Source: Bacteroidota bacterium (lineage in GTDB: Bacteria; Bacteroidota; Bacteroidia; B-17B0; Aurantibacillaceae). Taken from it: a stretch of 32,530 nt of DNA. The DNA lies in assembly GCA_016194985.1 (NCBI GenBank), contig JACQAK010000088.1:1-32530 (forward strand), given 5' to 3'. Every line of letters starts with the position of its first letter. Within the stretch, counting starts at the first letter, position 1. The position numbers were made by a program, and so were the translations under genes. This document shows, one piece after another, positions 1 through 9,210 of the stretch. Under the pieces are notes generated by a model that worked only from the letters and a program-made list of their open reading frames with translations, was not told the DNA's origin and did not search any database.

Positions 1-1
1 A

Positions 2-250
2 AGAAAACAAATTTATATCAAAACCATCGCTCTTCAAATAATAGATAAAACATCGGCTTATTTTTTAATTGAATTAAACAACACCTTCTATCTGGATAAT
101 TTGAAAGAATATGGTATTTCTAAAATCGTATTTAATGAAACAAGTGAATTTGGTGTACCAAAAAGTGATACAGATCAAATAGAAAAGGCAGCCAACTGTT
201 TTTTTACTATTGTAAAAGATAACATCTGGCCGCCTGTTAAAAAACTTTAG
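2..250 (+). CDS. 3' end of an unrecognised protein
   Basis: An open frame enters from the left edge and ends at TAG 248-250, giving 82 codons without a start. The readable C-terminus is mixed polar and hydrophobic and ends in WPPVKKL. It contains no motif I recognise. Its stop codon overlaps the stop of the convergent TonB-dependent receptor gene by three bases, so there is no room for a terminator between the two genes. The frame has a plausible amino-acid mix, which favours a real gene, but function cannot be inferred from this fragment. Confidence 0.55.
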   Translation, partial: RKQIYIKTIALQIIDKTSAYFLIELNNTFYLDNLKEYGISKIVFNETSEFGVPKSDTDQIEKAANCFFTIVKDNIWPPVKKL

Positions 251-2670
251 AACTTTAAATTCAATCCTACCATAAAATGTGTTGGTGCTGCAGGTGCCAA
301 ATAATTTTGTTTGTATAACTGATTTCCTGAATAATAACTGTAGTTGTAACCATTGGTTTCATATACCGTATTTGAGAGGTTATATAATACCGCAATCAAA
401 TTTATTTCTTTAATCAGCTTGGTGTAAATAGTATAATTAACCCTGAAATCGCACACAAAATAGTCGTGTATGGCTCGTTGGTTATCGGATGTATTATCCA
501 GGTATTGTTTGCCTACATATTTATTTAAAAATGATACTTCTAAATTTTTAACCGGTTTGAAAATAAAATTAGCGGCGGCAATAACATTGGGTGAAAATGA
601 AATATCCGTATTAGAATGCTTCACAGTATCCTGTCCAGGGTATATATCGTAATTATCAATATACTCCGTATAATTCTTTACTTTATTTTGAGAGAGGGTA
701 ATATTTCCGTTAAACGTAAAGTATCTGGTAATGTTAGCGCCTAATTCAAACTCGATGCCTCTTCTAAAACTGCTTGCTACATTTACTCTGTTATATGCTC
801 CCACATCATTAATTTGTCCGTTTAATACCAGTTGATTTTTATATTGCATATCATAGTAATTCAGTCCCAGACTTACATTTTTGAAACGATGAGTTGCTCC
901 AATTTCCAAATCATTTAATTGTTCGGATTTAGGGCGGCTTTTAACAGTGGATTGCACAAAATCATCCCGGTTGGGTTCTTTGTTAGCTATCGCATAGCTG
1001 GCATACACATTCGTATTTTTAGTGATCAAATAATTTAATCCTACTTTAGGATTAAAGAAGCCATAATTTGCGGTTAATTGCTGAGCTACAACCAATGACG
1101 TATCAAAACCCATAAACGTATACCCTACGGCACGGTATTGCAGATCCACAAAGGCTGTTAACTTATCGGTTGGACGAATGGTAGTTTTCAAATACACATT
1201 ACCATCTGTTTTAGTTGCTTTATCATCATAATAACGTGGTTTGAAATCATTGACATTACTAAACTGCGCCCAAATCACTTCCCCGTTATGGCGACCATAA
1301 TAGGTATTATAACCACCTCCCAATACAAAATTCAATAATGTATTTGGCTTATAGGTAATATTTCCAATGGCTCCGATAAAATCATTATCCAACCACTTTC
1401 TTCTGATCAGATCTGTAGTGGTAATGGTATCATGTGCAGTGATCACATTTGGCATGCTATAATCGCTCAATGCTTGCCCTTGTTTATATTGTTCGTAATA
1501 CCCTTTACCGGCCGTGTAATGCCCTGTAAGATTAACCGTTAGTTTATTGCTGAACGAATGCACGAAATGCAATTGATAATTATCCTGCCTGTAGTTATCC
1601 GTCTCGTTACTATAGTATTTAACATTACCATTAGCATCGTAATACATTCCGCAGGAATTATCTGTTCTGTTACCATTATCAATGCTATCTTTCAATACAT
1701 AATTCCAGGCCTGATAGGTTTTTTCCCAACCGCTGAACATTATGGCTTTCACAACCGTTTTCTTTCCGTAATATCCTCCTGAAACATAAAAAGAACTCAA
1801 GTTCGATTTGGCTCTGTCGATATATCCATCGCTGGCAATTCTTGAGGCACGTGCATCAAAGGTAAAATGATCATTGATTAAACCTGTTCCGGCGGCAATG
1901 GTATTTTTGATTGTATTAAAAGAACCAATACTGTTATTGATTTGCGCATAGGCTTTTTCGTTTAACTGATTAGTTTGCATATTCACACTGGCACCAAATG
2001 CGCCTGCTCCATTAGCCGACGTTCCAACTCCGCGTTGCACCTGAATGTTATTGGTAGATGATAATAAATCAGGCATATCCACAAAATAAGTTCCCTGACT
2101 TTCGGCATCATTAACCGGCACGCCATTAATTGTAACATTAATACGCGTTCCGTCGGAACCTCTGATACGCATACCGGTGTAACCTACTCCATTTCCTGCA
2201 TCCGAATTAATAACCACTGATGGCATAGAATTTAACGCATAAGGAAGGTCCTGGCCTACATTTTGTTTTTTAATATCCTCGCTACTCAGATCTGTATGAG
2301 CAAAGCCTGATGTATTATCTACACGCGTAGAATTAACTACAACTTCATCCAAAGCCTTGTCATCCTGAGTCAACACGATCTCGATGGTCATATTATCTTT
2401 TATGTCCAGCGAATCTGTTTTGGGTTTATAACCAACGCACTTTGTTACTAAAATGTAAGATCCCGGCTTTAAGTTCTTGAATTCAAATAAACCCTGAACA
2501 TTGGATTGGGTTGACAGAAACGTATTTTTGAGACCGATTACTGAAAAGGGAATTGGTTTTTTGTCGGGAGAAGATACAAACCCGCTTAGTGTTACCTGTG
2601 CCTGCAAGATATACGAGCAAGACGAAAACATGGCTAAAGCCATTGCTTTTTTGATTGTTTTTAAGTTCAT
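247..2670 (-). CDS. TonB-dependent outer-membrane receptor under TPP riboswitch control (probable thiamine or thiamine-precursor uptake)
   Basis: The 807-residue protein has a signal peptide (about 1-24, ending LQAQ), a carboxypeptidase-regulatory-like domain (about 26-110), a plug domain (about 125-235, with the conserved stretch MRIRGSDGTRINVTINGVPV and later QRGVGTSANG), then a long beta-barrel ending in an aromatic residue (LKF). This is the SusC/FecA-like architecture common in Bacteroidota, which imports bulky nutrients across the outer membrane using TonB-ExbBD energy. The TPP riboswitch in its leader is the best clue to substrate: thiamin-regulated receptors (OMR1 type) are known in this phylum. 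I infer uptake of thiamine, its phosphates or a precursor. No inner-membrane partner such as PnuT is adjacent. The gene is full length. Substrate assignment rests on regulation only. Confidence 0.9.
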   Translation of the reverse strand: MNLKTIKKAMALAMFSSCSYILQAQVTLSGFVSSPDKKPIPFSVIGLKNTFLSTQSNVQGLFEFKNLKPGSYILVTKCVGYKPKTDSLDIKDNMTIEIVLTQDDKALDEVVVNSTRVDNTSGFAHTDLSSEDIKKQNVGQDLPYALNSMPSVVINSDAGNGVGYTGMRIRGSDGTRINVTINGVPVNDAESQGTYFVDMPDLLSSTNNIQVQRGVGTSANGAGAFGASVNMQTNQLNEKAYAQINNSIGSFNTIKNTIAAGTGLINDHFTFDARASRIASDGYIDRAKSNLSSFYVSGGYYGKKTVVKAIMFSGWEKTYQAWNYVLKDSIDNGNRTDNSCGMYYDANGNVKYYSNETDNYRQDNYQLHFVHSFSNKLTVNLTGHYTAGKGYYEQYKQGQALSDYSMPNVITAHDTITTTDLIRRKWLDNDFIGAIGNITYKPNTLLNFVLGGGYNTYYGRHNGEVIWAQFSNVNDFKPRYYDDKATKTDGNVYLKTTIRPTDKLTAFVDLQYRAVGYTFMGFDTSLVVAQQLTANYGFFNPKVGLNYLITKNTNVYASYAIANKEPNRDDFVQSTVKSRPKSEQLNDLEIGATHRFKNVSLGLNYYDMQYKNQLVLNGQINDVGAYNRVNVASSFRRGIEFELGANITRYFTFNGNITLSQNKVKNYTEYIDNYDIYPGQDTVKHSNTDISFSPNVIAAANFIFKPVKNLEVSFLNKYVGKQYLDNTSDNQRAIHDYFVCDFRVNYTIYTKLIKEINLIAVLYNLSNTVYETNGYNYSYYSGNQLYKQNYLAPAAPTHFMVGLNLKF

Positions 2671-2728
2671 TTTTTACTTTTTTTATTGTTAATAATAACA
2701 TCGCAAGGGGATGCGACATCGTTGTTAA

Positions 2729-2902
2729 CTGTTTCCCTACGCAGGCATTACCCTGATCAGGTGCATACAAACAAACGTTTGGCGTTTATTTGTAATGGGT
2801 ATAATCTCAGCTTCCTTAAATATGAATGATGATTGATGAATTATGAATGGCGCCATTCATGATTTATATCTCACTACTCATAATTTCAAAGAAGCACCCC
2901 TA
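2729..2902 (-). promoter_or_regulatory. TPP riboswitch (THI element)
   Basis: Read on the minus strand, the leader holds the conserved TPP aptamer blocks in order: GGGGTGC (2894-2900), CTGAGA (2805-2810) followed by ATACCC, then ACCTGATCAGGGTAATGC and GCGTAGGGAAA (2732-2763). The P3 stem is GCTTC (2890-2894) with GAAGC (2810-2814). About 75 extra bases sit in P3, including the palindrome ATGAATGGCGCCATTCAT (2843-2860). A hairpin TCGCA/TGCGA at 2701-2716 lies between aptamer and start codon and may be part of the expression platform. No U-tract follows it, so control could be translational. TPP binding would be expected to lower expression of the receptor downstream. Confidence 0.93.
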
Positions 2903-2913
2903 AAGATCTGCGG

Positions 2914-2921
2914 CAAATGTA
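2914..2921 (-). promoter_or_regulatory. Probable -7 element of the riboswitch promoter
   Basis: TACATTTG on the minus strand fits the Bacteroidota -7 consensus TAnnTTTG and lies about 12 bases before the first aptamer block, so the transcript would begin just ahead of the riboswitch. The expected TTG about 19 bases upstream is not clear (T-rich only). Confidence 0.45.
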
Positions 2922-2950
2922 ATTATTTTTTGAAAATAAAAATTAGAAAA

Positions 2951-3784
2951 TTACAAGCCTAAATGTTTCGACTTCACATCCTGTCCAAAAAACAGGGTGG
3001 CATGGCTATCAAATAGCTCTGTACTGTCTGTTGTCAAAAAATTTAGAGTTCCTGTTTTTGAAATCCGTGTTTCCATTTCGGGATGGCGAAACAAATAATC
3101 TTTTAAACCATGTGTTACAATTGATCCCTGTGTTAAAAGCGTTACTCCTTCGGGTAAATATTTTTCTATTAGTGGCTTTAATAAGGGATAATGTGTACAG
3201 CCCAATATAATCGTATCGATGTTTTTAGATTGTTTGAACAACTGCTCGATATGCTTTTTTACGAAATAGGCAGTACCTTCATTATTCAATTCATTATTTT
3301 CAATTAAGGGGACCCACATAGGACAAGCTTCCTGAAAGACCTTTACCTGAGGAAAGAATTTCTCTATTTCTATCACATACGACTGAGAAAGCACTGTGCC
3401 GCTGGTTGCAAAAATACCGATCTCCCGGCTTCTGGTATAATTCCCTACAACTTCTGTTGTTGGACGTATAACACCCAACACTCTTTTATGAGGCGCCATG
3501 AGTGGCAGATCTTTTTGCTGAATTGTTCTGAGTGCTTTGGCAGAAGCGGTATTACAAGCCAATATCACCAATTCACATCCCTGATCAAATAATGCCTTTA
3601 CACATTCCAAGGTATATTCATATACCGTTTCGAAAGAGCGTGAACCGTAAGGAGCACGTGCATTATCTCCTAAATACAAATAATCATACTGAGGCAATGC
3701 ACTTACCAATTCCTTTAAAACAGTTAATCCTCCATAACCCGAATCAAAGACCCCAATAGGTGAATATGTTTTATTGCTTGTGAT
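2951..3784 (-). CDS. murI: Glutamate racemase, no canonical start codon
   Basis: MurI converts L-glutamate to the D-glutamate used for peptidoglycan precursors in the cytoplasm. The frame contains both cysteine motifs of the family (ILACNTASA and ILGCTHYPLL), the GDNARAPYG segment, and, upstream, PIGVFDSGYGGLTVLKEL, which carries the conserved aspartate (DSG). The first canonical start in frame is TTG at 3707-3709, but that would remove the DSG motif. From the in-frame stop TGA (3800-3802) down to that motif there is no ATG, GTG or TTG. Only ATC (3782-3784 or 3791-3793), ATA (3788-3790), CTT or ATT codons are available. I have set the start at ATC 3784 as a guess. A rare start codon or a base error at the start is possible. 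Family assignment is secure. Confidence 0.87.
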   Translation of the reverse strand: MTSNKTYSPIGVFDSGYGGLTVLKELVSALPQYDYLYLGDNARAPYGSRSFETVYEYTLECVKALFDQGCELVILACNTASAKALRTIQQKDLPLMAPHKRVLGVIRPTTEVVGNYTRSREIGIFATSGTVLSQSYVIEIEKFFPQVKVFQEACPMWVPLIENNELNNEGTAYFVKKHIEQLFKQSKNIDTIILGCTHYPLLKPLIEKYLPEGVTLLTQGSIVTHGLKDYLFRHPEMETRISKTGTLNFLTTDSTELFDSHATLFFGQDVKSKHLGL

Positions 3785-3881
3785 AAATATGATTTTAAGT
3801 CAAAATTAATGAAACTATCGGCTTTTTTGATTATTTTTAGAAAATATAGTGTTTTTAGCACTTTTCACTTAATCTAAAACT

Positions 3882-4997
3882 ATGGCATTTTCCCCCATTC
3901 GCTTTGTTGACAAAGACAAAGACAAGGCTCTTTTTTTCGCAACTCTTCGTAAACGGGTAGATGCTTATTTCAAAGAAAACAATATCTCAAAACATTATAA
4001 TTCGACCATGGTTATAAAAACCATTGTTTTATTGAGTGCGTATTTACTCCCTTTTATTGCATTATTGGTTATGCATCCATCGTTTCCAATAGCATTGATA
4101 TTATGGGCCATTATGGGCTTTGCTCTTTCGGGTATTGGCATGAGTGTGATGCATGATGCCAATCACGGTGCTTACTCATCACACCATAAGACCAATTACT
4201 GGCTGGGACATACTTTGAATTTATTAGGCGGTTCGGTATTTAACTGGAAACTGCAACACAATGTGATGCACCATACCTACACCAATGTATTGGATTATGA
4301 TGATGACATCGCCGATAAATTAATCTTAAAATTTAATCCTCATACCAAAGTGAAATGGTATCATAAATTACAAGTGGTTTATGCTTTTTTGTTTTATGGG
4401 ATCTTAACCCTTTATTGGGCCTTATTAAAAGATTTTATTCAGTTCAACAAATACACTAAACAGGGAGTTAATACCAGTACTAAAGAACAAAACAGAATTA
4501 TCTGGCTAAAAATAGTAGCCAGTAAAATAGGGTATTGGACTGCTTTTTTTGTGATACCGGTGTTTGTATTTCATATTCCGTTTTACCAAATGATATTGGG
4601 CTATCTCTTAATGCAATTCATTTCAGGGGTGGTACTTACTGTGGTGTTTCAGCTTGCTCATACGGTTGAAGGCACTTCTCATCCATTGCCGAATGTCGAT
4701 TATACCATTGAGAATAACTGGGCCGTTCATCAAATGAATACCACGGTTAATTTTTCGCGTAAAAGCAAATGGATCTCCTGGTACGTTGGTGGCTTAAACT
4801 TTCAGGTAGAGCATCATTTATTTCCAACTATTTGCCATGTGCATTATCCGGCAGTATCCGAAATTGTGAAAACAACCGCTGAAGAATTCGGGGTGCCCTA
4901 TCTGGAAAACGAAACCTTTTGGAAAGCTTTAAAATCTCATGTGCGAGCCATCATCAGTTTTGGCAAAATGCCTGATTTGAATGAGGCCATTGGATAA
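3882..4997 (+). CDS. Membrane fatty acid desaturase (acyl-CoA/acyl-lipid type)
   Basis: The 371-residue protein has the three histidine boxes of membrane di-iron desaturases: HDANH (91-95), HNVMHH (126-131) and QVEHH (308-312). The glutamine at the start of the third box is typical of the front-end (delta-5/delta-6) and related linoleoyl-CoA desaturase-like group. Hydrophobic segments at about 48-66, 69-90, 160-180 and 210-250 fit the four-helix membrane core. It probably inserts a cis double bond in membrane acyl chains, adjusting fluidity. No fused cytochrome b5 domain is present. It diverges from murI and converges on panB, so it appears to be a single-gene unit. Regiospecificity cannot be read from the sequence. 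Confidence 0.9.
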   Translation: MAFSPIRFVDKDKDKALFFATLRKRVDAYFKENNISKHYNSTMVIKTIVLLSAYLLPFIALLVMHPSFPIALILWAIMGFALSGIGMSVMHDANHGAYSSHHKTNYWLGHTLNLLGGSVFNWKLQHNVMHHTYTNVLDYDDDIADKLILKFNPHTKVKWYHKLQVVYAFLFYGILTLYWALLKDFIQFNKYTKQGVNTSTKEQNRIIWLKIVASKIGYWTAFFVIPVFVFHIPFYQMILGYLLMQFISGVVLTVVFQLAHTVEGTSHPLPNVDYTIENNWAVHQMNTTVNFSRKSKWISWYVGGLNFQVEHHLFPTICHVHYPAVSEIVKTTAEEFGVPYLENETFWKALKSHVRAIISFGKMPDLNEAIG

Positions 4998-5000
4998 ATA

Positions 5001-5100
5001 TGTCCCGCAGATATGCTAATTTTCGCAGATTTCATTTTTGATAATTAGTTTTTTGAACTCATTAAAAAAATTTGCGTTTATCTGTTAAATCAGCAGGAGA
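5001..5100. repeat. Imperfect inverted repeat between convergent genes
   Basis: The segment at 5001-5032 (reverse complement begins AAATCTGCG) and the segment at 5068-5100 (AAATTTGCG...) are imperfect inverted copies, filling the gap between the convergent desaturase and panB genes. The position suits a bidirectional transcription stop or an intergenic repeat. No strong GC stem with a T-tract is present. Confidence 0.4.
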
Positions 5101-5104
5101 CCTT

Positions 5105-5920
5105 TTAATACTGTTCGTTTTCGTTAGGAAAATCCTTGCTCTTTACATCCTTAATGTATTGTTCAAAGGCTCCGGTCATACTTTCGTAGAGATTCAGGTA
5201 TCTTCTTAAAAAACGCGGACTAAATTCGTGTGTCATCCCCAACATATCATGGGTTACCAGTACCTGACCATCAACACCACCACCTGCACCGATCCCTATA
5301 ACAGGGATAGAGATACTTTTAGCCACCTGAGCCGCCAGTTTTGCCGGAATTTTTTCCAAAACCAGGGCAAAGCAACCACATTCCTCCAAAATTTTGGCAT
5401 CTGCCAATAGTCGTTGTGCTTCTTCTTCTTCCTTTGCTCTAACAGTATAGGTTCCAAATTTGTAGATCGACTGGGGAGTTAAACCCAAATGCCCCATAAC
5501 CGGAATACCGGCTGATAAAATACGCTCAATAGAGTCCTTTATTTCGCGTCCTCCCTCTAATTTAACTGCATGTGCCCCACTTTCCTTCATGATTTTAATA
5601 GCTGAGGTAAGGGCTTCTTTTGAATTTCCCTGATAAGACCCAAATGGCAAATCAACCACTACCAGGGCTCTGTCAATAGCTCTGATCACGGAAGAAGCAT
5701 GATAGATCATCTGATCCAAAGTAATAGGCAATGTGGTTTCATGGCCCGCCATCACGTTACTGGCACTATCTCCCACTAATATGACGTCAATACCGGCATG
5801 GTCAATGATTTTAGCCATGGTATAATCATAAGCCGTCAGCATCGCTATTTTTTCACCACGACGCTTCATTTCCTGCAATTGGTGGGTAGTTACCTTTTTT
5901 ACTTCTTTATGAACAGACAT
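5105..5920 (-). CDS. panB: 3-methyl-2-oxobutanoate hydroxymethyltransferase
   Basis: PanB transfers a hydroxymethyl group from methylene-tetrahydrofolate to alpha-ketoisovalerate, giving ketopantoate, the first committed step of pantothenate and coenzyme A synthesis. The 271-residue length fits the family (about 260-275). Characteristic segments are [31 protein letters not shown] (metal-binding aspartate), [38 protein letters not shown] (the conserved glutamate) and [18 protein letters not shown]. No other pantothenate gene is next to it. It diverges from the following lipoprotein gene. Confidence 0.96.
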   Translation of the reverse strand: MSVHKEVKKVTTHQLQEMKRRGEKIAMLTAYDYTMAKIIDHAGIDVILVGDSASNVMAGHETTLPITLDQMIYHASSVIRAIDRALVVVDLPFGSYQGNSKEALTSAIKIMKESGAHAVKLEGGREIKDSIERILSAGIPVMGHLGLTPQSIYKFGTYTVRAKEEEEAQRLLADAKILEECGCFALVLEKIPAKLAAQVAKSISIPVIGIGAGGGVDGQVLVTHDMLGMTHEFSPRFLRRYLNLYESMTGAFEQYIKDVKSKDFPNENEQY

Positions 5921-5962
5921 ATCTTTTGGGATATAAAATTTATGTAAAATTACTGAATTAAT

Positions 5963-5991
5963 TTGGAGTTAGCTTAAAAATGGTAACTTTG
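5963..5991 (+). promoter_or_regulatory. Promoter of the lipoprotein gene
   Basis: TTG (5963-5965), 18 bases, then TAACTTTG (5984-5991) match the Bacteroidota promoter form. The -7 element overlaps the upstream ATG at 5980, so that ATG would not be on the transcript. This favours the ATG at 6010 as the true start. Confidence 0.6.
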
Positions 5992-6009
5992 CTATCCTAT
6001 TATTCAAAA

Positions 6010-7155
6010 ATGAAACAAACTAAATTTTATACCGGAGTATTAGCCTTAGCTATGATCTTTCTGGCTTCCTGTAAAAATGACCTGGACGTACTGGCACCGG
6101 GAGAAGAGACCGTCTCTGTATATGGCGTTATCAATCCTAATGAACCTGTACAAAATATCAGAATCAATAAAGTATACTTAACCAACGGGGATGCCTTAGC
6201 CGCAGGGCAGGATGCCAATCAGATTAATTATGGTGCCGGAGAACTAAAAGTGACTCTTCAGCGCTTTATGACAGGAAGCACTACGCCTACTTTAACAACC
6301 GTTGGTAACTCCACTAAAAAAGAAATCGTATTAACAGAAACTGTTGTTACAACAGCCGGAGGAGATTTTAACGTGAACCAACGCATCTGGCAAACAACCG
6401 ATAAGTTATATAACAGCGGAGAATATAAATTAACCATTACCAATATCAGTTCGGGTAAAGAGTTTACAGCTCAAACACTTATGGTGGATAGCGTAAAATC
6501 TTACGGAGGAATGCCATTTATATTTGCACCTCCAGGATATCCGGTACATTGCGGATCAGGTAGTGCAGGCTACGTTCCGGCATCTATACCGGGCACAGGA
6601 ACCCAACAGGTGGCATATGTAGATTATCATGTATTAACGGCTTCCCCAAAAATCAAATTCAAATCAGTGCCTAACGCCAAGTTATATAATGTGATTATGC
6701 GTTTTCATTATATAGACAGTTTAACGGATGGGGTTACGGGGATCAGAAATTATGTTGATATGACATTTCCATCGCAGCGTTCTTCTACTATGACGGGCGG
6801 CGAGCCTTTGGAAGTATCTTTTAACACTACCGATTTTTACTCTAATCTGGCAAACCAGATTCCTAAAAAAACAGTTGGTTCCATCAGAAACAGAACGGCT
6901 CATTATATGGAATACATCATTTATGCCTGCAGCGAGAATATGGACATCTTTTTACAGGTAAATCAGCCCTCTACTTCCATTGCCCAAAACAAACCTAATT
7001 ATACCAATATTAGCGGTGGCGTAGGTATTTTTGCCTCGATCTCTAAAACAGCTATGGGAAAAGAATTATGGTCGGATTTTATAGATGAAATAGCGACCAA
7101 TCAGGTTACCAGTTCCTTACAGTTTGTAAAAAGATACACCTTTATTTGCCCTTAA
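6010..7155 (+). CDS. Probable secreted lipoprotein, layout like DUF4249 proteins
   Basis: From ATG 6010 the protein is 381 residues and starts with a short positively charged stretch, a hydrophobic core and the lipobox LASC, followed by KND, so it should be lipidated and held at a membrane. The longer frame from ATG 5980 adds ten residues ahead of the signal and overlaps the promoter, so I prefer 6010. The mature part is rich in beta-type sequence and starts with VSVYGVINPNEPVQNIRINKVYL, which resembles the start of DUF4249-type lipoproteins that often sit near TonB receptors. That family link is tentative. The gene stands alone between panB and dnaK and is followed by a clear terminator. Confidence 0.75.
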   Translation: MKQTKFYTGVLALAMIFLASCKNDLDVLAPGEETVSVYGVINPNEPVQNIRINKVYLTNGDALAAGQDANQINYGAGELKVTLQRFMTGSTTPTLTTVGNSTKKEIVLTETVVTTAGGDFNVNQRIWQTTDKLYNSGEYKLTITNISSGKEFTAQTLMVDSVKSYGGMPFIFAPPGYPVHCGSGSAGYVPASIPGTGTQQVAYVDYHVLTASPKIKFKSVPNAKLYNVIMRFHYIDSLTDGVTGIRNYVDMTFPSQRSSTMTGGEPLEVSFNTTDFYSNLANQIPKKTVGSIRNRTAHYMEYIIYACSENMDIFLQVNQPSTSIAQNKPNYTNISGGVGIFASISKTAMGKELWSDFIDEIATNQVTSSLQFVKRYTFICP

Positions 7156-7176
7156 ATCTGACAAAATTCACTCTTT

Positions 7177-7213
7177 TAACCGCTTAAAATGACATATTTT
7201 AGGCGGTTTTTTG
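7177..7213 (+). terminator. Rho-independent terminator after the lipoprotein gene
   Basis: AACCGCTTAAAAT and ATTTTAGGCGGTT form a long stem with one bulge around a GACAT loop, followed by a run of T. It ends transcription of the lipoprotein gene before dnaK. Confidence 0.85.
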
Positions 7214-7361
7214 TTGATTGTGCCAGCCTGTCAGAATTGCAGGGTTTTTTGGAATTGGCACAAACATTGACATCTGTAAAGCACATTTAAAATAGTAAAC
7301 AATTAAAAAACACATATATTATGCCAACCCAACAAAAACTATTTCTTCTATCAAACGTTTT

Positions 7362-9056
7362 ATGGGAAGTTCATACGATGAGGCTAGTAAAGAAATTCCT
7401 CGTATGTCTTACAAAGTAGTAAAAGGTGACAATAACACACCAAGAGTGGTAATTGATGACAGAAACTACTCAGCTCAGGAGATTTCGGCTATCATTTTAC
7501 AAAAAATGAAAAAAACTGCTGAAGACTTCTTAGGAACCACTGTTGATGAAGCTGTTATTACTGTACCGGCATACTTTAACGATGCTCAACGTCAGGCTAC
7601 TAAAGAAGCCGGAGAAATTGCCGGTTTAAAAGTAAAACGTATCATCAATGAGCCTACTGCCGCTGCTTTGGCTTACGGTATGGACAAAAAAGGCAAAGAC
7701 ATGAAAATTGTGGTGTTTGACTGCGGTGGTGGTACTCATGACGTGTCTGTATTAGAATTAGGTGATGGCGTATTTGAAGTAAAATCTACTGACGGTGATA
7801 CTCACTTAGGTGGTGATGACTTTGATAACTTAATTATTGACTGGTTAGCTGATGAATTTAAAAAAGACGAGGGTATTGATTTACGTCAGGATCCGATGGC
7901 TTTACAACGTTTAAAAGAAGCTGCTGAGAAAGCTAAAATTGAATTATCAAGCACAACCACTTCTGAAATTAACCTGCCATACATTATGCCGGTGAATGGT
8001 ATTCCAAAACATCTGGTAAAACAATTAACCCGTGCAAAGTTTGAACAATTAGCAGATAGCTTAATTAACAGAACGATCGAGCCTTGTAAATCAGCTTTAA
8101 AAAATGCAGGTTTATCAACGTCTGATATTGATGAAATTATCCTAGTAGGTGGTTCAACCCGTATCCCGGCTATTCAGGCTGCCGTTGAAAAATTCTTCGG
8201 AAAAGCCCCAAGCAAAGGTGTTAACCCTGATGAGGTGGTAGCGTTAGGTGCTGCTATTCAAGGCGGTGTGTTAACAGGAGAAGTAAAAGATGTATTATTA
8301 TTAGATGTGACTCCTTTATCATTAGGTATCGAAACTTACGGTGGGGTGTTCACAAAATTAATTGAATCCAATACAACGATTCCTTCTAAAAAAACAGAAA
8401 CATTCTCTACAGCCAGCGATAATCAACCAAGTGTACAATTACATGTATTACAAGGAGAGCGTCCGATGGCTAAAGATAACAGAACTATTGGTCAGTTTAA
8501 CTTAGATGGTATTATGCCTGCTCCACGTGGGGTTCCTCAAATCGAAGTAACATTTGATATTGATGCCAACGGTATCTTATCCGTATCTGCTAAAGATAAA
8601 GCAACCGGTAAAGCACAAAATATCCGTATCGAAGCGTCTTCAGGCTTAAGCAAAGAAGAAATCGAAAAAATGAAACGTGAAGCAGAAGCCAATGCGGATG
8701 CAGATAAAAAAGCAAAAGAAGAAGTTGAAAAATTAAATGCTGCTGATGCGATGATCTTTCAATCTGAAAAACAATTGAAAGAATACGGAGATAAAATTCC
8801 GGCTGAGAAAAAAGCAACTATTGAAAGTGCTTTAACAGGATTAAAAACTGCTCATGCTGCTAAAGATATCGCCGGTATTGATTCTGCAACAACATCATTA
8901 AATGCTGCATGGGAAGCTGCTTCTCAGGAAATGTATGCCGCTATGAATGAACAACAAGGTGGCACTAACGCAAACCCCGGTGCTGAAACTACAACTAATA
9001 CTGACAACAACAAAGGTGAAAATGTAACTGATGTTGATTATGAAGAAGTAAAGTAA
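7362..9056 (+). CDS. dnaK: Chaperone DnaK (Hsp70), N-terminally truncated
   Basis: The frame encodes 564 residues of a typical Dna[74 protein letters not shown], the [12 protein letters not shown]-like region, the substrate-binding domain and an acidic tail ending TDVDYEEVK. Full-length DnaK is about 635-640 residues. Missing is the start with the GIDLGTTNS phosphate-binding loop. The DnaK frame can be followed upstream of ATG 7362 as [13 protein letters not shown] to 7323, where it runs into a leader ending in ATG at 7321-7323. That ATG is in a different frame and gives only 32 codons. About 175 bases are therefore missing, out of frame. As it stands the ATPase should not work. It may be a broken copy or an assembly error. 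A terminator follows. Confidence 0.88.
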   Translation: MGSSYDEASKEIPRMSYKVVKGDNNTPRVVIDDRNYSAQEISAIILQKMKKTAEDFLGTTVDEAVITVPAYFNDAQRQATKEAGEIAGLKVKRIINEPTAAALAYGMDKKGKDMKIVVFDCGGGTHDVSVLELGDGVFEVKSTDGDTHLGGDDFDNLIIDWLADEFKKDEGIDLRQDPMALQRLKEAAEKAKIELSSTTTSEINLPYIMPVNGIPKHLVKQLTRAKFEQLADSLINRTIEPCKSALKNAGLSTSDIDEIILVGGSTRIPAIQAAVEKFFGKAPSKGVNPDEVVALGAAIQGGVLTGEVKDVLLLDVTPLSLGIETYGGVFTKLIESNTTIPSKKTETFSTASDNQPSVQLHVLQGERPMAKDNRTIGQFNLDGIMPAPRGVPQIEVTFDIDANGILSVSAKDKATGKAQNIRIEASSGLSKEEIEKMKREAEANADADKKAKEEVEKLNAADAMIFQSEKQLKEYGDKIPAEKKATIESALTGLKTAHAAKDIAGIDSATTSLNAAWEAASQEMYAAMNEQQGGTNANPGAETTTNTDNNKGENVTDVDYEEVK

Positions 9057-9083
9057 GTAACAGTTTAGGTTCTATAAGTTTAA

Positions 9084-9118
9084 AATCCCCTTCAAAAAAA
9101 ATTGAAGGGGATTTTTAT
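9084..9118 (+). terminator. Rho-independent terminator after dnaK
   Basis: AATCCCCTTCAA pairs perfectly with TTGAAGGGGATT across an A-rich loop and is followed by TTTATTT. Confidence 0.92.
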
Positions 9119-9141
9119 TTATATTTGATAAAGAAACTACT

Positions 9142-9210
9142 AGTAAGTATTTACTGTTGTTTGTAAATAATTACAAACGAATTAGTAGCGCATAGCGAGT
9201 AGTTATGCCG
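9142..9210 (+). other. Left boundary of the cassette array (degenerate site R0)
   Basis: The first cassette starts at GTTATGCCG (9202-9210), the exact reverse complement of CGGCATAAC at its own end (10172-10180). Just upstream are two hairpins, AGTAA/TTACT (9142-9155) and TTTGTAA/TTACAAA (9160-9177), then ATTAGTAGCG, which matches the TTAGTAGC block in the right half of later repeats. This could be a shortened repeat or the remains of an entry site. No promoter like those in R1-R5 is visible here. Confidence 0.45.

Noticed and set aside
2483-2770. 95-codon frame on the - strand over the riboswitch and receptor start
   Set aside because: It overlaps the TPP aptamer and the receptor's signal peptide in another frame. 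The aptamer explains the sequence.
5980-6009. ATG 5980 as the lipoprotein start
   Set aside because: It overlaps the -7 promoter element TAACTTTG, and the lipoprotein signal is better formed from ATG 6010.
7710-7760. [12 protein letters not shown] in DnaK as a damaged phosphate-binding motif
   Set aside because: From memory, this wording (C and H in place of L and F) occurs in other Bacteroidota DnaK proteins, so it is not taken as damage.
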